Shown in pieces: positions 44,255-55,215 of a stretch of 64,000 nucleotides of DNA. The translations under genes were made by a program, and so were the position numbers. Location of the stretch: positions 6,381,901-6,445,900 of the forward strand of contig JASSKH010000010.1 in the NCBI GenBank assembly GCA_031763025.1. The letters are read 5' to 3'. Position 1 is the first letter of the stretch, and each line of letters starts with the position of its first letter. The DNA is from Macrocystis pyrifera (lineage: Eukaryota > Sar > Phaeophyceae > Laminariales > Laminariaceae). The notes below the pieces were generated by a model, which was not told the DNA's origin, ran no database searches, and saw only the letters and a program-made list of their open reading frames with translations.

Positions 44255-44630
44255 GGGGAGACGAAATATTCGACAGCAACAAAGTGATCGACAGATGATT
44301 GCACTGAACATACATGTCTGTACCACACAGAGGATTGGAAAGAAAAAGCGAAATAATTTTCGTCTTGATTTTGATACTGCGGCTGCCACGTGCTCCACGA
44401 CAAAGCTAGTGACGGATTGACAAGAGATCTCTGTACGCAAGAGTACCGAAATATACGAGAGCCACAAAGTAATCGACAAACAACAGAACATGTCTCTACC
44501 ACACAACAGATCGCAAATAATAGCGAATTATAACCCCAACAAGAAAAATTACAAAGTAATCGACAGACGAACGAATATAGACGCATTATGTCTGCACCAC
44601 ACAGAGGATCGCAAATTGAAAGCGGATTAG
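44255..44630. repeat. Imperfect ~80-140 bp repeats with ACAAAGTAATCGACA core
   Basis: Three blocks (about 44265-44340, 44445-44520, 44545-44620) share CAAAGT.ATCGACA, a TGTCT.TACCACACA segment and GATCGCAAAT. Weaker copies of the core appear near 44790 and 45600. Confidence 0.6.
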
Positions 44631-44639
44631 ACTTTTTCG

Positions 44640-46010
44640 TGTTGTTGGTAGTAATGATTCACCAGGCTCTTTCACAGCCTACTGTTACTAGAAGAGTGGG
44701 AATGACGAAAGTGACATATCTACAGCGGCACAGCAGTGGTCTGCAGCCGGGTTTCTTGACATTTATGGCGCTTGTACGCACGACGGTTACAAAGTAATCG
44801 ACACTAATCGTGGTCGTACTATAATAGACACATTTAACACTACGAATATGTACTTACTTAGGGAAGATTAGAGAAAAGCACCTCTCGAGTCTTATACGAT
44901 GCCAAAATATGTAACGACCAGCGTAAACTAAGGTTTTTCCCAAAAAAGGTAAATGAGCACTTTTCCGATCAAGTGCACATTATATTAGTTGGTAGTGAGC
45001 TTTTCTGGGCAATATATTTTCATGGCGTAGGACATTGTCCAGCATACAGCACAGCTCTGCCGCAGCATGCAGCAGGAGCAGCCACATCTCTGCAGAAAAG
45101 CGCACATAAAGCACCGCCATACATCCAAACTCCCAACCCAAGTACAACCCGCTTCTCGGTGTAGTATGAACTCGCAGCTATCGCCCGACAACAGCAGCAA
45201 TATCGGCAACGTGGAGAGGCACCCCGATCCACACGCGTGACTCAACCGACAGCCTTTCGTAGTAATTGGAAATGATCGACCACAATACTTCCCCGACGAT
45301 GTCGAGCACACGCAGCACAACCAATACCACACACTGCACATCACACACCCGGAACGCAGGCCGTAATTCGAGCGTCCAACCCAACTGGAGATCAACTGGC
45401 GGGTAGTATGCGCTCACACGCTGGCGATCCGCCCGGTGAACTCTGCGGCCCTAGACCGCGAAATATAATAAGAGATCCCCAACAAGCGGTCAGAGAGCTG
45501 ACGACGCTCTGTTGGCCAATGAACACAATGTCGGTTGTTCACACAAACGACAGAATGGCATGTGTTTTCAACAGCGGGATTATTTAGAGGAGTACCGAAA
45601 CATACGATGAGGATCGCAAATGAAGGCGACGTAAAACGTAATCGACTGTAAAGATAATATTTTTTATATCTCTTCCTGCGCTACCACCCCCAAGGAATGC
45701 CCTCGTTGTGTGCTTGTGGTGTTGGTCGTCGCGCGCTCGCCTGCTCTTGTGTACTTGCCGTGTTGTCGTGTTGTGTACTTGTCGTGTTGGAACAGCAGTA
45801 TGGTACATATACTCGTTCCTGCCCTGTCTCCCTGGAGGCACAGCTCTTGTGCACTTGACGCCCTGCCGTCGCTCGTCATATAAGAGATCCCCAACAAGCG
45901 TTTTGGTACAGCAGTATGATGTCTGACGAGCGATGGCATGCCCTTGCGCTCTTGTTGCAGCTGTTGTTCTTTGAGGCGGTCGTCGCAAGCGCTTAGCGGA
46001 CTCACTTGGT
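44640..46010. other. Gene-free stretch
   Basis: No supported gene. AAGAGATCCCCAACAAGCG occurs twice (about 45470 and 45883). A Cys-rich minus-strand frame at 44985-45395 has no recognisable domain. Confidence 0.35.
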
Positions 46011-46320
46011 TCTGCTGCTGCTGTTGCAGACGTGGGTGCTGGTGCTGCTAGTGCGGTTGCGGCTGCTGCTGCTCCCTGGTGCCATCGCCTTGAACCTTCA
46101 CCTCACTTATCATTTTGCACCTTCAACATAACCTCTTGTGGTCCTGCTGCTGCTGTTGCAGACGTTGGTGCTGGGGCTGGTGTTGCCGTTGCGGCTGCTG
46201 CTGCTCCTTTGTACTATCGTTCTCCCTTTGCACCTTCACCTCCTCATATATCACCTCACCACCGTGCACCCTCGCCTCACTTATCACCTCATCACCTCAT
46301 CACCTCATCACCTTCAACGT
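46010..46320 (+). repeat. ~125-bp direct duplication plus TCACCTCA run
   Basis: CTGCTGCTGTTGCAGACGT, GTTGCGGCTGCTGCTGCTCC and TTGCACCTTCA occur in two tandem units (about 46012-46140 and 46141-46235), followed by TCACCTCATCACC repeats. Confidence 0.7.
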
Positions 46321-46559
46321 AGCTTCTTCTTGTGTACTTGATGTGATATCGTATTTTGATATATGGTACGATGGTACTACGGTTTGATATGCTATACGAA
46401 AAAAAACACGGTATGTGATACGGTATATGTTGGTGGTATGGTATGATGGTAGGGTGTCGTGGATGTATTGTATGGCCAAAGGTTCCTGGTGGTATGGTAT
46501 GTTCCAGTATAAGGTTCGTAAGGGTCGAATACGTCGTACAAATCTCATCTGTAACGACC

Positions 46560-46791
46560 TATGGCCTCTGCCAGATGATATCAGCAAGAGGGCTTCCAGC
46601 GAGGGACTCCACCAGTCTCGCTGGCCTCGCACTCAGTAAGTCTTGTTCTTAGAGCTTGTATTATCACGGAGTGATCCTCATCGGACCACGAGCCAGGTGG
46701 CTAGGGGACATCACACAGGATCCCCGGCCACTGCTCCACTCACACATGCGATTACACTGAAACCTCCACGGCTTGGTATCTTTTGGCTACA
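46560..46791 (-). repeat. 3' LTR of copy B
   Basis: 232 bp, reading TGTAGC...GCCATA on the minus strand; no difference from the other three LTRs seen by eye. Confidence 0.93.
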
Positions 46792-46869
46792 GCACCCCCA
46801 AAGCGAGTTCACTCGACACGAACGAGCTTGACAAAACCAAAAAACCAAGACGAAATCGCATGCGGCAAA

Positions 46870-48651
46870 TCACAAATCAATGCTGAACTCTGAAGCAATT
46901 TTAATCTTGAGCGCACGGGTCATCCGTAATTTGCGCAATTCCTTCACGACGAATTCAGGCGCAGCAGAATAAATCGACCGCAAAGACTCCCACGTGCGCT
47001 CCTCTGCTTCGAAACCATCCCAATCGACCAAGACAATCACCTCGTTGGCATCATCTTCGGCCACATGCACCAAAGCATTCATGCGGCATTCACCCTGCGC
47101 AAAGGAATGTTGGAAAACATCCTTCAGATCAGCGGTGACGTTCAACGTCGCATCCGCATAAAATCGTAAACGAGCCACGTGAGCTTGATGCACCTTCCCA
47201 GAAACGATGTTCTGAACTGAGTACACATGATCATGATCAGCTGCTACCACACGCCACGGACCAGTCCATGTGGACAACAATTTCGGTGTGACACCCTGCC
47301 GACGAACACGAGCATACAACACGAAATCACCAACCGCAAATTTTGGCAACACCACCTGGCCCTGAGCCTGTTTACGTTTGTTGTCGCGAGACACGGCAAC
47401 AGCTGCGCGAATATCGGCGCAAAATCTCTCCTGCTCTGCAACGACTTCACGGACGTTCGCACGCAACAAGTCAGCATTCATCACGTCAACATTCCACCTG
47501 CCATCAGACTCAGAAACGAGCGCCGAGAAATCGGTACGCGGAGCACGCCCAAACATCACGCTGTACGGAGTGCTTCGGTAACGTTCACGAAACGAAGTGT
47601 TCAAGGCCCACTGAGCGGCCGGCAAAACATCAACCCACTCCGAAACCTGACGACGCTGTTCTGACAGAATGGAACGCAGAGCACGTACCACCTCTTTTAC
47701 CATGCGTTCACACGTACCGTTCGACCACGGCGTGTAAGCGACAGCAAAACGATGTTCGATGTGCAACGCGTCGCTCAACAAAGCAAGCACCCTGTTCTTG
47801 AAATGCGTGGCGGTATCACTCACCCACACACGCGGCACCCCCAAAGTCTTACACCAGGCTAGCAAATGCTTCGCTGTGACCTCGGCTGTACAAGCCTCGG
47901 CCGGTTCCAACGCCACGTAGTTGGACAAATCATCCATGATGACCAAAACATATCGGAAACCATCCTCATCAGGCAGGCCATCGCTACCTTCGGGCCCGCT
48001 GTGGCCAACATACAAAAAATCAAAGTGCACCACTTCTCCCGGAGCGGTACCATGCACCGTGTCTCCGTAGGGACGAGGAATGAGTGCACCTGCACGCGTG
48101 TCTACACAGTGCAAACACTGGCGAACGAATTCGCGAACCTGAGAATCCATGTGAGGCCAAACACAATATTCCTTCAGGCGAAACAAAGTCGGCGCCACAC
48201 CACGGTGACCAGCCGAGCGCATGTGCGCGCACACCATCAAACGAGTTTGAAGAGCAAGATCATCCGGCGGAATCCACAAGACGTCACGCACCCCAACACG
48301 CACACGAAACAAACCATCATCGGCCAAGGTAGCTTGACCGAAGGTTGTCGAAAATTCATGAACACCAACGCCGATACGAGCGACAGACCTTTGTTGCGAG
48401 GCACGAATCACATCCAATGCGGGAAGCGAATCGTCAGCATTACATGGGCTGTGCACGGCAACCGAACGAACAGGCACCGTAGGAACTTTGACCCAACGAG
48501 ACAACAGATCCCCCCAACAGTTTCGATCGCCAGGGATGTGTTCGATTGCATAGCGGTATTGTCCTAAAACACCCTTCCAATTCTCTAGGCGTTGTGCCAT
48601 GGTCTTTGTGACCGTCGTGACACACTTCTCCGGATTGAAAATGTACTGCAA
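46870..48651 (-). CDS. RNase H end, integrase and chromodomain of copy B
   Basis: 593 codons, apparently the same protein as in copy A. HHCC zinc site (H143, H149, C179, C182), D211/D279/E315 with 35-residue spacing, GPW motif, and chromodomain near 523-572. The Met that opens the frame lies in the 41-bp duplication and is not a natural start. Expression would need recoding, re-initiation or supply from another copy. The sequence of the enzyme is intact. Confidence 0.85.
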   Translation of the reverse strand: MQYIFNPEKCVTTVTKTMAQRLENWKGVLGQYRYAIEHIPGDRNCWGDLLSRWVKVPTVPVRSVAVHSPCNADDSLPALDVIRASQQRSVARIGVGVHEFSTTFGQATLADDGLFRVRVGVRDVLWIPPDDLALQTRLMVCAHMRSAGHRGVAPTLFRLKEYCVWPHMDSQVREFVRQCLHCVDTRAGALIPRPYGDTVHGTAPGEVVHFDFLYVGHSGPEGSDGLPDEDGFRYVLVIMDDLSNYVALEPAEACTAEVTAKHLLAWCKTLGVPRVWVSDTATHFKNRVLALLSDALHIEHRFAVAYTPWSNGTCERMVKEVVRALRSILSEQRRQVSEWVDVLPAAQWALNTSFRERYRSTPYSVMFGRAPRTDFSALVSESDGRWNVDVMNADLLRANVREVVAEQERFCADIRAAVAVSRDNKRKQAQGQVVLPKFAVGDFVLYARVRRQGVTPKLLSTWTGPWRVVAADHDHVYSVQNIVSGKVHQAHVARLRFYADATLNVTADLKDVFQHSFAQGECRMNALVHVAEDDANEVIVLVDWDGFEAEERTWESLRSIYSAAPEFVVKELRKLRMTRALKIKIASEFSIDL

Positions 48652-51600
48652 GTTTCGATGATCAGTAAAGATATGAACACCATGTACTGCAAGTTTCGAT
48701 GATCAGTAAAGATATGAACACCACCCCAAAGCAGGTATTCGAGCCTCCGGAACGTATTAACGATCGCAAAACCTTCTTTGTCGACAGTCGCCCAGCGCAA
48801 CTGCGAACCTGTGAACGAACCACTCAGAAATCCGAGAGGCTCGTGAGACATGCTTTCCAACGCCAATCCACTGCGAAATTCGTGTTCAGGCACTTGGGTG
48901 AGAAAACTACCCCAATGGAAATCAGAAGCGTCAGGAAACATCAAAACAACGCACCCGGGACGAGGATGATGAAGCGGCACTGCTTGCGCCACCAAACCCC
49001 GTGCGGCATTCCACGCCCGCACCCGATCCTCCGTCCACGCGGTATCCTTGATGACACGATTGCGCGCCACTCGCTTAGTCCGACGTGTAGCCCCAACAAG
49101 GAGCTCCTCCAAAAAATCACGTAACGGTGCTACCGTTTCCGCTAAACGTGGTAACGATGTACGCAACCAGTTGACAGCCTGCAAGAATTGCATTAGTTCT
49201 CCAGCGTTTTCGGGACGACGCATTTCACTTAAACCTTGCACTCGAGCGGGGTCATGGGACACGACACCATTGGAATACACCTTACCACACCAGACCAGTT
49301 CACGAGAGAAGAAGGTACACTTGTGGGCGGCGACAAACAGTCCAACATTCTCCAGGCGTTCAAGAATGTCATCAAGCAGCTGCAGAAGAGCTTCTTCGGT
49401 GTCTGCGAAAAAGAAAACGTCATCGACCCAAACTTTGCAATCCAAACCACGCAACACTTCAGTCATGACACCTTGGAAATAAGAAGTCGCATTCAAAACA
49501 CCTTGGGGAACACGGGTAGGCGTGAACAAACCGTCGCTTGTCGCCATGGTGAAGACGTCTTGCGCCTCCGGAGCCAAAGGCATCTGCCAGTACCCTTGAA
49601 GTAGGTCCAGCTTGCCGAAGAAACGCGCCCCCAGCAGATCTCCCATGTCTTCATGGTTGGGCATGACGCCCGGGGACTTCTCCACCTGTGCGTTCACCGC
49701 CGAGTAGTCGCTCACCAAACGGAAAGAGTCCTTCTTGGGCACCGCCATCGCCGGACTCGCCCACACCGCCTGGATGTTGTGGTAGACAAAGCCAAAAAAC
49801 ACCAAAGCAGCAATGCACTTCGAGAGCCAGTCCCTTTTCGTCGGTTCGTACCGACGTGGCGTTGCCTTGACAGGCTTCGCCTGTTGCTTCAGCTGCACTC
49901 GCATCGGCTCCACTTGCGCTGGCGGATCACCACACAGCGCACGGCGAAAAGCACCCACGCGACGAGCCAAAATTTCGCGCAAACGGGTTGCTCCGCCGAC
50001 GCTTAATCCACTCTGCTCTGCCTGCTGCACGCTGTCCTCCAACGCCCGTTCTCGGGCCGTCCGCTCCGCCTCCGGATCCATGAACATGTCTGGCCCCCGG
50101 TCGACCAAATGTTCCACCGCCTTGTCCTCCGGAGCATCCACCGTAGCCTCGGTCTGAAAAGCACGCACGGAAACCGTCACTCTGCGCGCCGCAAGGTAAC
50201 TCGGAGTCTCCACACCGGTCGATACCGGCACTGCGCGAGGGCGAAGCTTCTCCAGAGCTTCACGGTAGACGTCGATGCCAAGAGCTTTCATGGTAGCCAT
50301 GCCAAACAGAACGACGTTATCTGTACCAGGCATGACCGCGAAAGTGATGGGCTCCAATTTCACCGCTCCCCACGGCGTCCGTACACTCACGGCAATCGGC
50401 ACCGTTTTGTGCGTGACCATCACTGAAACACCCGTAGCGGTTTTCGCCTGCTGCGGGCCATTTTCGAACGGAATTTGCAGATCGGCGCCGCCGAAATGCG
50501 AAGACAGCTGCTGAAGTAAGCCGACACCGATGGACGTGAGCGCCGACCCCGAATCAAGGATCACACGCGCCATCAGCGAACCAACCGACCCTGGCAAAGA
50601 GAGATCAGCGCGTAAACACTCAGCGCTGCGATCGACAGGCACTTCACCTGCCGTTGAACTCTGGTCGGTACCAAGAGTCACCTGACGCCATGGCTGCCCT
50701 CCTACAGCCGGCGCCGAAGAAATAGAATCGGCGGTCCACCCCGACCAAGACGTCGAATATACAGACGGTTCCGGCGCTACCGCCCCTGCAGCAGCACCAG
50801 ACACTGACTCCGCCCGCTCGGTGGATGGCGAAGTTCTCGCTCCAGCAGCACCCACCGATGTTCCAGCTCCTCCAACGTATACAGCTCGGCCGGCAACAGA
50901 CGAACCAGATCCCGACCCAGCGGCTCCTGCCGCTGGCGCACCAGAAGTTGAAGAAGCAACAGCAGAAGTTCCACCGCCCGCTGTCAATTGATTGCCACCA
51001 CGGCCACCGCGCCCGCGTCCATGGTTGAATCTGCCCCGGCCGCCATTGCGGCCCCCGCGATACCCTGACGACCCGCGCCCACCACTGCTGGGAGCTGTGC
51101 CGCCACCGCGAGCTTTTGGGCAATCAGAAACATAATGGTTGGGATCACCACACTCGAAACAGACGCGAACAAACGACTTTTTCGCGGACTGCTGCTGTTT
51201 CGGTTTCTGCTGCTGTTGGCGTCGCGGTTCAGCTGCCCCTGCAGCATCTTTCCGACCATACGCCTCGATGAATTTCCACTGTTCTGCAGCAGAAAAAATT
51301 TGGTCCATGACCAATGCCGGGTCCTTCTTCCACCCTGCAGCGTACGTTAGCTGACCTTTTACGTACTTTTTGAACTCGGACGGCCATAAGCCATCCACCA
51401 ACGCCATGCTCACAAATTCCGCCGGTCCGGGCAACCACGAACGGTCCTGCGCGCGGTACATGGCATGCACCGCGTGATTCTCCGCAAAATACTTTTCCAT
51501 AGCGGAGTTTACCATCATCGCGCGGTCTTTGACGGATGTTTCACCGCCCTGCTTTTCATCGCGCCTCATTGAGAGAACGCGACGCAAGTCCGCTGCCGCC

Positions 51601-51680
51601 CGCGAGGTGTCAAATCTGTTGCTGGTGGTTGTGTAACCAGCGTGCTGCCTAACAGCGTCCAACAACTCCGAGGCGGTCAT
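48585..51680 (-). CDS. Gag-Pol polyprotein of copy B (gag, protease, RT, RNase H N-part)
   Basis: One frame of 1031 codons starting MTASELLDAVRQ. Zinc knuckle at residues 174-187, basic Gly/Arg stretch, Ala/Ser/Gly linker, protease DSG at Asp376, RT FGKLDLLQGYWQM (Asp692) and VWVDDVFFF (Asp753/754), RNase H DASD (Asp917). The frame is cut after FTDHRNLQYM by the 41-bp duplication (48641-48722) and ends with about 35 out-of-frame residues. Compared with copy A it lacks the T-run frameshift, and one residue change (Gly to Val) is seen in the linker. Gag and Pol are fused without a stop, as in many chromoviruses. Confidence 0.93.
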   Translation of the reverse strand: MTASELLDAVRQHAGYTTTSNRFDTSRAAADLRRVLSMRRDEKQGGETSVKDRAMMVNSAMEKYFAENHAVHAMYRAQDRSWLPGPAEFVSMALVDGLWPSEFKKYVKGQLTYAAGWKKDPALVMDQIFSAAEQWKFIEAYGRKDAAGAAEPRRQQQQKPKQQQSAKKSFVRVCFECGDPNHYVSDCPKARGGGTAPSSGGRGSSGYRGGRNGGRGRFNHGRGRGGRGGNQLTAGGGTSAVASSTSGAPAAGAAGSGSGSSVAGRAVYVGGAGTSVGAAGARTSPSTERAESVSGAAAGAVAPEPSVYSTSWSGWTADSISSAPAVGGQPWRQVTLGTDQSSTAGEVPVDRSAECLRADLSLPGSVGSLMARVILDSGSALTSIGVGLLQQLSSHFGGADLQIPFENGPQQAKTATGVSVMVTHKTVPIAVSVRTPWGAVKLEPITFAVMPGTDNVVLFGMATMKALGIDVYREALEKLRPRAVPVSTGVETPSYLAARRVTVSVRAFQTEATVDAPEDKAVEHLVDRGPDMFMDPEAERTARERALEDSVQQAEQSGLSVGGATRLREILARRVGAFRRALCGDPPAQVEPMRVQLKQQAKPVKATPRRYEPTKRDWLSKCIAALVFFGFVYHNIQAVWASPAMAVPKKDSFRLVSDYSAVNAQVEKSPGVMPNHEDMGDLLGARFFGKLDLLQGYWQMPLAPEAQDVFTMATSDGLFTPTRVPQGVLNATSYFQGVMTEVLRGLDCKVWVDDVFFFADTEEALLQLLDDILERLENVGLFVAAHKCTFFSRELVWCGKVYSNGVVSHDPARVQGLSEMRRPENAGELMQFLQAVNWLRTSLPRLAETVAPLRDFLEELLVGATRRTKRVARNRVIKDTAWTEDRVRAWNAARGLVAQAVPLHHPRPGCVVLMFPDASDFHWGSFLTQVPEHEFRSGLALESMSHEPLGFLSGSFTGSQLRWATVDKEGFAIVNTFRRLEYLLWGGVHIFTDHRNLQYMVFISLLIIETCSTFSIRRSVSRRSQRPWHNA
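48641..48722 (-). repeat. Perfect 41-bp tandem duplication in pol (copy B)
   Basis: Units 48641-48681 and 48682-48722; same duplication and same breakpoints as 30852-30933 in copy A. Confidence 0.97.
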
Positions 51681-51705
51681 CGTAGTCTGATGCTTGTAAA
51701 ATCCC

Positions 51706-51921
51706 TCAAAAACACCGATGAATGTAATTGGGGATAAGCTGGCCCATGCTCACTTTGGAGTGCTGAACCACCCCCTGAGCGTTGGCGAGCTGCAGCCGTT
51801 CCTCATAATCGAGGTACGCTGCGTAAAAAACACGAGAGGCCTGCTCGGTCCACACCTCTCCGTATTTCGGTGGAGTCAGAGACTCCCCTACCACCAGCGG
51901 CGTGCTTGCCGTGTGCGCCAT
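51706..51921 (-). CDS. Upstream gag-like ORF of copy B
   Basis: 71 codons starting MAHTASTPLVVGESLTPPKY, with EERLQLANAQGVVQHSKVSM, ending 25 bp before the main ORF Met in a different frame. The main frame is open upstream of its Met as far as this ORF's end, so both probably formed one Gag before a one-base shift. The shift is present in copy A too. Confidence 0.5.
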   Translation of the reverse strand: MAHTASTPLVVGESLTPPKYGEVWTEQASRVFYAAYLDYEERLQLANAQGVVQHSKVSMGQLIPNYIHRCF

Positions 51922-52128
51922 AATCCACAGCAGTCCACCTGGACTCTACTGTAATAACGGAGAAACTGCCGCCTGACCTGTGCGTCCTCCAGCTCCCGGA
52001 GCGTCCTCCCCTGCTGTGCGCTTCAAGCCGTTTCGATCCGTCCAACGGGCCAACTGCCTTCCCAGCTGTGACCCAATACTCCGCAGCCGAAAACTCCTCC
52101 AACAGAAGTTCCGCGAATATCTAGATAT

Positions 52129-52360
52129 TATGGCCTCTGCCAGATGATATCAGCAAGAGGGCTTCCAGCGAGGGACTCCACCAGTCTCGCTGGCCTCGCA
52201 CTCAGTAAGTCTTGTTCTTAGAGCTTGTATTATCACGGAGTGATCCTCATCGGACCACGAGCCAGGTGGCTAGGGGACATCACACAGGATCCCCGGCCAC
52301 TGCTCCACTCACACATGCGATTACACTGAAACCTCCACGGCTTGGTATCTTTTGGCTACA
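52129..52360 (-). repeat. 5' LTR of copy B
   Basis: 232 bp; followed inward by the same ATATCTAGATAT palindrome as in copy A. Confidence 0.93.
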
Positions 52361-53708
52361 GACCTTATATATCGACCATTGGAAATTGTTCGAAAAAATA
52401 AGCCATGCGAACAGACAGACAGATTTGCAATTACCGCAGCTGAGACTCAATTTTACAAACTGAGAATATTTCATCACGATTAGAGTGTTTGCGACAGAGG
52501 CGAGTTAGTGATACGTAATCGCTGTCTGCGGGCTCTAGGTTGGTTGGGTGTGTACCCCCCCACCCCCCCCCCCCCCGCCCCCTGCCCCTCGTCCCTTTCA
52601 TACCGCGAGAAGAAAATATGCCGCGCAGGCGAGAACTTGTTCTACATCCTCGAGCGAACGATGTCGAACTTGGCTGCAGTATTATGCGGCCTATGTGATT
52701 GGGTTTGGGGGGATGGATAACCAGTGCGTGTGTGGGCGGTGTTTTGAAGACGCAATGGATACGTACGCCTTCATAATCGAGGTTGTTTCATGCGAGGTTG
52801 TGCTACAGTAGCTGTGGAGTTATGGATGCAGACGCTCTTTCTACTGGTTTGCTTTTTCGTGTTCATCGGCGTATTATTGAACGTGGTTGGAAGGCGTATT
52901 AGCGAGTAGAGGCTACTGTGGACGGAGTGCGGATATATCGCTGTAGATTTCGGTTAGACTGCTATGGCGAGGAGACGTGGTAACGACAGCCGTCTCGTCA
53001 TTAAGAACGTGGTTAGTGGTTTGAAGCTTGATTTGTCACCCACTCGTTTTTCATTCGGTAGCTAAAACGAAAGCAATTACGCTAGTGATCGCCAACGGTG
53101 TGAGGGTAAGATAAAACAAATTCAAGTACATCTATGTTTTCCAGCAGATTAGCCCACGGCGAGCAAAACAGGGCGATCGGGCATTGTGAATAAACATAGA
53201 ACACGAGCCCCCCCCCGGTACTAAAATACGTTCTCTGTTTCCAAATCGACCCCCCCCCCCCCCCCTTCGTCTCTTTCGCTGGCGGCACTTTCGCAGCCGC
53301 GACGGTGATTGAGGGGAAGCAAAGAAAAACACGTGTTGGGTTTCCCGGAGAACAAAACACATGCCGCCGCTGATACGAAACACAAGCCGCCTCTGTCACA
53401 ACATTTGCATCCAAAGTGATAGTTTTTTTTTCAGCGTCATCATGCGATCGGCGCGCACGCCGCCTAAAAGGTAAACCGAACGGGACGCTCAACGTCGCTA
53501 TGGTTGCACCGATGGCTCCTAGGTGGCTGCACACACAACATCTGGCCGGTATGTCCATTGCCGGATCTCCCTCCGGGACAGGCGCTGTGGACGAGCTTGC
53601 ATGCTCAACGCAGTACAAATGCGTTGTTTTAGTGTAGAAAACCAAGATTGTTTCAGCTTTATTGGGTTGCTGGAATCAAATTTGCTCGTCTGCAAGGTTG
53701 TCGGCTCC
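52361..53708. other. Gene-free stretch with C homopolymers
   Basis: C-rich runs at 52555-52577 and C16 at 53250-53265. The 187-codon minus-strand frame at 53082-53645 spans the C16 run (read as poly-Gly) and has no recognisable domain. Confidence 0.35.
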
Positions 53709-54650
53709 GACACGAAGAACGGCCATAACTTCGTCTCGACGTCAGCCATCTTTCGTCCCCGACCTATTTGTCGAATATATCAAACCCAGGGAGAACAGCA
53801 GCGCCAAACAAAAGCTAATGCCATGTTTGTTTTAGAATGGGCAATATTATACATACGAATAGGGATCGTAGCGGTAGAACGAAACGCGCATTTTTGAGTG
53901 AAAAATGTACTTTTCAGGCAAAAGCTAGGTTTGCGGGGCATTCTATTTTGATCTCTTTCAAGGGTGTTGACTATGACACGAAAAACAGCCATATATCATA
54001 TTTATCTCGACGTCAGCCATCATTCGTGCCCGACATATGTGCCGAATGTATCGAACCCAGAGAGAACAGCAGCCCCAAACACAGGCTAATGCTATTCTAG
54101 TTTTTGAATGGGCCAGAATATACATACTAATAGCGGTACTAAACTTACGTCATTTTCATGTGAAAAAAAGTACTTTTGGGGTAAAAGCTAAGTTTGCGGT
54201 ATTCGAATTTGATCTCCCTGAGAGATATCGGCTAAGACACGAAAAATGGCCATATATTCATCTCAACGTCAGCTATCCTTCGTCCCCGACATATTTGCCG
54301 AATGTATCGAACCCAGAGAGAACAGCAGCCCAAAACACAGGCTATTGCTATTCTAGTTTTCGAATGGGTCAGAATATACATACTAATAACGGTACCAAAA
54401 TTATGTCATTTTCGTGTGAAAAAAAACATTTTCGGGGTAAAAGCTAGGTTTGCGCTATTCTCCCTGAGAGATGTCGGCTAAGGCACGAAAAATGGCCATA
54501 GATTCATCTCGACCTCAGCTATCTTTCGTCCCCGACATATTTGCCGAATGTATCAAACCGAGAGAGAACAGCAGCGCCAAACACAGGCTAATGCCACGAA
54601 TTTTTCGGGATGGGCCAGAATATATATACTAACAGCGGTATGAAGATTAC
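53709..54650 (+). repeat. ~246-266-bp tandem array, about 3.7 units
   Basis: Units start near 53709, 53975, 54236 and 54482. Each has GACACGAAAAA.GGCCAT, TCGTCCCCGACATATTTG, AACCCAGAGAGAACAGCAGC, GCTAATGC and GGGCCAGAATATACATACTA in order. Open frames here are chance products. Confidence 0.85.
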
Positions 54651-55158
54651 GTTATTAGAGTGCGATTTTGTTTTTTACTTTTACTTCTCCAAAATTTTCC
54701 CGAGGTAACTTTTTGAGGTATATTTCTGAAAAAGGCAGGAGAGTAGTTTAGCGAAGTCAGGATTCCATCAAATGTTTCGGTAACTTTTGGCTCTCTGTTT
54801 CATTGGCCCACTCCCACCGAGCATCATCCGGAAGCAGAACGAATCTCAAATATCGAAAGATCTAAACACCGAGCATCTTCCACGCCACCATGCTGCTTGC
54901 TGTACGCATCACGACAACCGCTGGGAGCAGAGAGGCTTGAGAGGTGTAGCTTGAGTATAGCGCGCACAAGCAGCGTTGGATTGTGCCAGCGGGCCGCCGC
55001 CGTTGCTACGGTACACGCTTTCGCCCGCTTGGTGACAACGTGGAGGATGCGTCGTCCCGAAACAGGGCTCGTACTCACACTCGTACTCGTACAGAGCGCG
55101 ACAGCATGACAGCTCGTCGTGCATCATTCCGGTTTCACCACACTGCGGCTGCAGCGGT

Positions 55159-55215
<57 letters not shown>

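Larger units (their letters stand above)
46560..52360 (-). mobile_element. Ty3/gypsy chromovirus-type LTR retrotransposon, copy B
   Basis: A full-length 5801-bp element on the minus strand, with 232-bp LTRs (5' at 52129-52360, 3' at 46560-46791) and a 4-bp target duplication (GACC on the plus strand). Same gene order as copy A and almost the same sequence. The 3-bp length difference is explained by two T-runs (T6 here; T8 and T7 in A). It keeps a long gag-pro-RT-RNase H frame but has the same 41-bp duplication before the integrase. Identical LTRs point to recent insertion. Confidence 0.95.

Noticed and set aside
47866-48567. 233-codon ORF antisense to integrase (also at 31007-31708)
   Set aside because: A shadow of the integrase frame; present twice only because the element is.
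53082-53645. 187-codon minus-strand ORF
   Set aside because: Spans a C16 homopolymer and shows no domain or splice signal.
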